A DNA stretch of 64,000 nucleotides, taken from assembly GCF_042654245.1 (NCBI RefSeq), contig NZ_JBHSGI010000034.1, positions 62,001 through 126,000 of the forward strand, given 5' to 3'. Shown piece after piece: positions 58,954 to 64,000 of this stretch (position 1 is its first letter; every line of letters starts with the position of its first letter). Under the pieces are notes generated by a model, which saw only the letters and a program-made list of their open reading frames with translations, was not told the DNA's origin and ran no database searches. The DNA comes from Seohaeicola_A nanhaiensis. Its GTDB lineage: Bacteria > Pseudomonadota > Alphaproteobacteria > Rhodobacterales > Rhodobacteraceae. A program made the position numbers and the translations under genes.

Positions 58954-59829
58954 TTACGGCACTGCCTTGATGTAGGCCGCGATGGCCGCCCGGTCCTCGG
59001 GCGGCAGGTTGGCGATGTTCTTGACGACCTGGGCCATCTCGCCCCCGGCGCTGTCGTAGTCGGGGGTGAAGCCGGTTTCGAGGTAATAGACGATGTCCTG
59101 CGCGGTCCAGGCGAGGTTCGCCGCGTTGATCGCGGGGATCGTGCCCTTGCCCGAGGGGTTCGGGGCGCCCTGCATCCAGCGGGTGGTGTCGAGCGCGCCA
59201 AGCGCGTTGCGCGGCGTGTGGCATTCGGCGCAATGCCCCAGCGCCTCAGCCAGATAGCGGCCGCGTTCGAGTTCGGGCGTGTCCGCGGGGCGGATCCAGT
59301 CATCGTTCAGGAACAGCAGTTTCCACAGGCCCAGGCTGCGGCGGATGGTGAAGGGGAAGGTCAGGTCGTGCGGCTGGCTCGCCACGTCGGAGGGCGGCAG
59401 CGTGTCCATGAAGGCCTTGAGATCGGCCACGTCCTGCATCGTCATGCGGGTATAGGTGCCATAGGGCAGCGCGGGATAGTAATGCGCGCCCCCGGGCGAG
59501 ACGCCGCGTTTCAGGGCGTTGGCGAGGTCGAGCGTGCTCCACCCAGCGATGCCCTCGGGGGCGGGCGAGATATTGGGGGCGACGAAGGTGCCAAACGGGC
59601 TTTCCATGCGATAGCCGCCGGCGAGTACCAGCCGGGCCTCACCCTCTGCGCCCGGTGCGGCGTGACAGGCGGCACAGCCGCCGGCCCAGAAGACCATCGC
59701 GCCGTGCTCGGGGTCGCCTGTCAGCCCGGCGACGGCGTCTTCGCCCAGCGGTCTTGGGGCCGAGAGGATCCAGCCGGCGGCGGCGGCGATCACGGCCAGG
59801 GCGGCCAGGGTCAGGAGCAGTTTGCGCAT
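58954..59829 (-). CDS. Diheme cytochrome c
   Basis: A 291-aa membrane-anchored or exported cytochrome. An N-terminal hydrophobic segment (LLLTLAALAVIAAAAGWIL) precedes two c-type heme sites, CAACH (about residue 52) and CAECH (about residue 200), each followed by a possible distal Met segment. The sequence resembles the cytochrome c subunits of sorbitol/alcohol dehydrogenase complexes. It could pass electrons from a periplasmic dehydrogenase to the chain. It lies 59 bases downstream of cytochrome c' on the same strand, so the two may share a transcript. Confidence 0.9.
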   Translation of the reverse strand: MRKLLLTLAALAVIAAAAGWILSAPRPLGEDAVAGLTGDPEHGAMVFWAGGCAACHAAPGAEGEARLVLAGGYRMESPFGTFVAPNISPAPEGIAGWSTLDLANALKRGVSPGGAHYYPALPYGTYTRMTMQDVADLKAFMDTLPPSDVASQPHDLTFPFTIRRSLGLWKLLFLNDDWIRPADTPELERGRYLAEALGHCAECHTPRNALGALDTTRWMQGAPNPSGKGTIPAINAANLAWTAQDIVYYLETGFTPDYDSAGGEMAQVVKNIANLPPEDRAAIAAYIKAVP

Positions 59830-59888
59830 GGTACCTCACAACGAAACGGGCGGCCCTGGAGCCGCCCGCCGGGTTCAAGGGTCAGACC

Positions 59889-60374
59889 TCAGTTCGATTT
59901 CGCACGATAAAGTTCGTGGCAGGCACCGCAAGACTTGCCGACCGGACCCATCGCGCCGCGCAGCGACTCGAGCCCGCCGCCGGCGGCGGCTTCGAGCGCG
60001 GTGGCCGCTTCGCGCAGGGCGCCGGCCTTTTCGCCGACGGTGCTGCCGGATTCCCAGATCGCGGGCAGGGCGTGGGTCACATCATCGCCCAGCGTCGCGT
60101 TGTCGGTGCCGGGCAGCCAGGCCGCCATCTGGTTCATCGAGGTGAGTTTGGCTAGGTTGCCGGCCGCGGCGCTGGCGGCGTCGGCGTTGTATTCCACCTC
60201 GCCCTTGGCCATCGCGCCCAGCTGGCCGAGGTTGAAGGCATAGAGGTTCATCGTGGCCTGACGCGCCTTCACGGCGGCCAGAGCCGCCTTGTCGACATGG
60301 CTGTCGCCGATTGCGGCGGTGCCTGCGAGCGCGGCCAGTGCAAGTGCGGCGATCACGGTCATCTTGGTCGTCAT
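59889..60374 (-). CDS. Cytochrome c'
   Basis: A 161-aa periplasmic cytochrome. A signal peptide (VIAALALAALAGTAAIG) precedes a four-helix bundle whose single heme site CGACH lies close to the C-terminus (KSCGACHELYRAK). This is the hallmark of class II cytochromes c', which bind NO and are linked to NO tolerance. It lies upstream of the diheme cytochrome. The divergent LysR-type regulator may control it. Confidence 0.92.
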   Translation of the reverse strand: MTTKMTVIAALALAALAGTAAIGDSHVDKAALAAVKARQATMNLYAFNLGQLGAMAKGEVEYNADAASAAAGNLAKLTSMNQMAAWLPGTDNATLGDDVTHALPAIWESGSTVGEKAGALREAATALEAAAGGGLESLRGAMGPVGKSCGACHELYRAKSN

Positions 60375-60410
60375 GAAAACAGTCTCCCTGGATTTCGACC
60401 CAAACAGGTT

Positions 60411-60442
60411 CAGTATACGTGTGAGAATTTAGAGATATACTG
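60411..60442. promoter_or_regulatory. Inverted repeat between cytochrome c' and LysR genes
   Basis: CAGTATA (60411-60417) and TATACTG (60436-60442) form perfect 7-bp arms with an 18-base spacer, about 30 bases upstream of the LysR start. Such divergent inverted repeats are typical targets of LysR-type regulators. The binding is inferred. Confidence 0.45.
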
Positions 60443-60470
60443 GCCAAAATTGCAAAGGGGCTGCCGGAAA

Positions 60471-61328
60471 GTGCACAACGCCAACTGGGATAACCTGCGA
60501 TATGTACTGGCGGTCGCGGATCGCGGGTCGCTGAGCGCGGCGGCGAAGACGCTGGGCGTCAACCATGCAACGGTTTTGCGCCGTGTCGCGGCCTTCGAGG
60601 AAGAGCACGGCGGGCCGGTGTTCGAGAAGACGGCCTCGGGCTATCGGGTGCTGGCTGATCGCGCAAGAGTGATCGAGGCGGCGCGGGAAGTGGCAAATGC
60701 GATGGTCTCGGTCGAGCGTCTGATGGACGGCGCGCGGGCGCCGGTGCGCGGCGTGGTGCGGATCTCGTCCACCGATTCGCTGTGTCAGGTGGTGCTGCCG
60801 TCGTTCATGGCCCGGATGCAGGCGGCCCTGCCCGAGCTGCGGCTGGATTACTTCAGCTCGAACGCGCATCTGGATTTCGCACGGTTGCAGGCGGATATCG
60901 CGGTGCGCCCGGCCGAGCGGCTGCCGGACGAGCTGAGCGGCGAGACCAATGCGCAGCTGACCTTCCGCGCCTATAGCGCGCCGTCGCGACCCGGCGGGTG
61001 GGTCGGCATGGCGGGGCCGCTGGTGCGCTCGGCCCCTGCGGCCTGGATGGCGGCCAATGTGGAACCCGAGGCGATTGCGGGCGGGGCCGACAGTTTCGTG
61101 GTGCTGCGCGAGCTATGCCGCGCCGGAGTGGGGGTGGCGATCCTGCCGGTCTATCTGGGCGAGGGGGTGCCCGGGCTGGTGGCGCGGCCCGAGCTGATGG
61201 CGGACATCCGCGTGCCGGTCTGGGTGGCGAGCTATACCGAGCTGCGCGACGTGCCGCGCATCCGCATCGTGCGCGAGCATCTGCTGGCGCATCTGGCCGA
61301 ACAGGCCGACCTGCTGGGCGGGCGCTAG
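60471..61328 (+). CDS. LysR-family transcriptional regulator
   Basis: A 285-aa regulator. The winged HTH is at residues 7-45 (LRYVLAVADRGSLSAAAKTL, then VNHATVLRRVAAFEEE). The C-terminus is a shortened LysR-type effector domain (ADIAVRPAERLPDE and GVGVAILPVYLG). The GTG at 60471 follows AAAGGGG. It is divergent from the cytochrome c' gene. Its stop overlaps the convergent DUF6614 gene by four bases. Its ligand is not known. Confidence 0.88.
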   Translation: MHNANWDNLRYVLAVADRGSLSAAAKTLGVNHATVLRRVAAFEEEHGGPVFEKTASGYRVLADRARVIEAAREVANAMVSVERLMDGARAPVRGVVRISSTDSLCQVVLPSFMARMQAALPELRLDYFSSNAHLDFARLQADIAVRPAERLPDELSGETNAQLTFRAYSAPSRPGGWVGMAGPLVRSAPAAWMAANVEPEAIAGGADSFVVLRELCRAGVGVAILPVYLGEGVPGLVARPELMADIRVPVWVASYTELRDVPRIRIVREHLLAHLAEQADLLGGR

Positions 61329-61675
61329 ATCAGCGCCATCCGCTCGGCCCGCTCGGGGTCGGGGAACGGACGGTAGAGGCCGAAATCGGCCTGTCCGACC
61401 AGCGCATTGACCGCGCGGTAGAGCGATTCGATGTGTTCGTCTTTCTGGCCCGATAGCCGAAAGGCGCGGTCGAGCTGGGAGAGGTCGTCAACTTCGATCT
61501 GGAGCAGGAAGTCGCGCTGCGTGCCGCTGGTCAGGTTCAGCTTGCGCCGCAGAAGCCGCCAGTCGGCGATGACGCCGCGCGACTTGAGGAAGGTCATCCA
61601 GTCATCCACCGCCTTGGCGAAGGCCAGCGCCTTGGCGTCGTGTTTGAGGTCGATCTGGCAGCTGTAGAGGTTCAT
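61325..61675 (-). CDS. DUF6614 family protein
   Basis: A 116-aa small soluble protein of a family I know from roseobacters. It starts MNLYSCQIDLKHDAKALAF, continues with an ADWRLLRRKLNLTSGTQRDF strand region, and ends with LYRAVNALVGQADFGLYRPFPDP. The alternation of strands and helices suggests a small dimeric ferredoxin-like fold, similar in outline to ABM proteins. Function is unknown. The start at 61675 is chosen because the longer leader has no homology-like features. Confidence 0.75.
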   Translation of the reverse strand: MNLYSCQIDLKHDAKALAFAKAVDDWMTFLKSRGVIADWRLLRRKLNLTSGTQRDFLLQIEVDDLSQLDRAFRLSGQKDEHIESLYRAVNALVGQADFGLYRPFPDPERAERMALI

Positions 61676-61741
61676 CGGGCAGGCTCCGCCGGGGCTGACC
61701 GGCCGAGACTGCACCAAAGCGCGTTACTGTGAGGTGAACGC

Positions 61742-63034
<1,293 letters not shown>

Positions 63035-63044
63035 TGGGAGGCCT

Positions 63045-63704
63045 TCAGAAAGTCGGGATTTCGCCCGGGGGCAGAGACAGGGGCGCGCCGGTGGCGGCGG
63101 CGACATCGGCGGCGGTCAGCCCCTCGGCGATCTCGCGCAGGGCAAAGCCCTGCGGGGTCACGTCGATCACCGCCATTTCGGTGAAGATGCGCGCCACACA
63201 GGCGGCGGCGGTGAGGGGCAGGGTGCAGCGGTCGACCAGCTTGGGACTGCCCGCGCGGTCGGTGTGGGTGGTCAACACCACGACACGGCGGGCCTTCTGG
63301 GCCAGCTCGATGCCGCCGCCGGCGCCGGGGGTGAACTGGCCGGGGATCTTCCAGTTGGCGAGGTCGCCGTTCTGGGCCACCTCGAAGGCGCCGAGCATCG
63401 TCAGGTCGAGCCGGCCCGAGCGCACCAGCGCGAAGGAGGTGGCGCTGTCGAAGAAGGCGCTGCCGGGCACGGTCGAGACATAGGCGCCGCCGGCGTCGAT
63501 CAGGTTGCGGTCGGCGCGCTCGTAAGGCAGCGCCGGGCCGATGCCGCTGAGGCCGTTTTCGGTGTGCAGGCAGACGGGGAAGTCGGGCGGGATATGCCCG
63601 ACGACGCGGGTCGGCAGGCCGATGCCGAGGTTGACCACCATGCCGGGCGCGATCTCTTGTGCGGCGCGGGCGATCATGCGGCTACGCGCGGCGGACAACG
63701 CCAT
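63045..63704 (-). CDS. CoA transferase subunit B
   Basis: A 219-aa beta subunit of a type I CoA transferase (3-oxoacid/3-oxoadipate type). MVVNLGIGLPTRVV is the glycine loop, the catalytic Glu is in HTENGLSGIGPA, and the GSAFFDSATSFALVRSGRLD region is the usual one. It pairs with the upstream subunit A gene, overlapping it by 23 bases. Its acceptor (acetoacetate, oxoadipate or another) cannot be set from sequence alone. Confidence 0.92.
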   Translation of the reverse strand: MALSAARSRMIARAAQEIAPGMVVNLGIGLPTRVVGHIPPDFPVCLHTENGLSGIGPALPYERADRNLIDAGGAYVSTVPGSAFFDSATSFALVRSGRLDLTMLGAFEVAQNGDLANWKIPGQFTPGAGGGIELAQKARRVVVLTTHTDRAGSPKLVDRCTLPLTAAACVARIFTEMAVIDVTPQGFALREIAEGLTAADVAAATGAPLSLPPGEIPTF

Positions 63705-64000
63705 ACTCCTCGGTCAGGGCTTCCAGCGCGACGACATGGTCGACGAAGGGGCCGGGGGTGTGGATCTGGTCAGGCGGCAGGGCGCCGGGGGGGCCGATCT
63801 CTTCGGCCTCGGCGATCACCAGATCGGCGGCCATCGCCATGAGCGGGGCGAAGTTGCGGGCGGTGGCGACATAGGCGAGGTTGCCGAAGGTATCGGCGCG
63901 GGCGGCATGCACCAGCGCGGCATCGCAGCGTAGCGCGAGTTCGACCACGGCGGTGTCGCCGCCGATGTCGAGCCGCGGCTTGCCCCGGGTCAGGTCGGTG
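63682..64000 (-). CDS. CoA transferase subunit A, 3' part only
   Basis: The C-terminal 105 residues of the alpha subunit. AALVHAARADTFGNLAYVATARNFAPLMAMAAD and VDHVVALEALTEEYGVV are strongly conserved in this family (ADTFGN[LA]..., then NF.P.MA.AA). The N-terminus lies beyond the window end. It overlaps subunit B by 23 bases, consistent with coupled synthesis of a heterodimer. Confidence 0.92.
   Translation of the reverse strand, partial: TDLTRGKPRLDIGGDTAVVELALRCDAALVHAARADTFGNLAYVATARNFAPLMAMAADLVIAEAEEIGPPGALPPDQIHTPGPFVDHVVALEALTEEYGVVRRA

Overview
The window is 64 kb of high-GC DNA from an alphaproteobacterium, most likely family Rhodobacteraceae (Roseobacter group). The evidence is the set of core proteins: EF-P, lipoyl synthase, GMP synthase, valyl-tRNA synthetase and MetA all read as alphaproteobacterial. 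Several small families that I know mainly from Rhodobacteraceae (DUF6280, DUF6477, DUF6456, DUF6614) are present, along with a hairpin-rich intergenic repeat of a type common in that family. Genus and species cannot be fixed from the sequence alone.

Layout. (1) 1-799: 5' end of a sugar-type MFS/GPH transporter and its upstream region. (2) About 800-11111: a 10.3 kb integrative element inserted at the 3' end of tRNA-Cys(GCA). It is bounded by 15-bp direct repeats and carries a 16-bp direct repeat just inside each end. It encodes a tyrosine integrase, a small HTH protein, a Spo11/TopoVI-A-like TOPRIM protein translationally coupled to a PrimPol-type primase, the C-terminal fragment of a ParB-like protein, an HK97-type capsid protein, three small overlapping genes, a tail tape-measure protein, and a divergent HTH-repressor module next to the right end. 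No terminase, portal, protease or lysis gene is visible, so it is either a decayed prophage or a satellite-like element. (3) 11.1-37.2 kb: chromosomal backbone. It holds tRNA-Cys, an RTX protein, a PIMT-like methyltransferase with a TolC porin, CobQ, EF-P, YgfZ, a glycosyltransferase, an MsbA-like exporter, aminotransferases, crotonase and nitronate monooxygenase, ValS, ZntB, and an orphan molybdopterin dehydrogenase subunit overlapping a DUF2235 hydrolase. (4) 37.2-39.5 kb: a sparsely coding, visibly more AT-rich patch with two unfamiliar genes. (5) 39.5-64 kb: backbone again. It holds PaaI thioesterase, FkbM methyltransferases, SelO, PPK2/TetR, MetA, DMT exporters, GuaA, a delta-class carbonic anhydrase, an MttB-family methyltransferase, OxyR, LipA, c-type cytochromes, a LysR regulator, an M20 peptidase, and a CoA-transferase pair cut by the window end.

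How the genes work together. The backbone is mostly single genes or short overlapping operons (crotonase/nitronate monooxygenase, PPK2/TetR, MetA/hydrolase, GuaA/monooxygenase/DMT, CoA transferase A/B), with many convergent genes whose stop codons overlap by 4-23 bp. The most unusual content is in the element. The TopoVI-A-like/PrimPol pair looks like a compact replication or recombination unit, and it shares the element with only two recognisable virion proteins.
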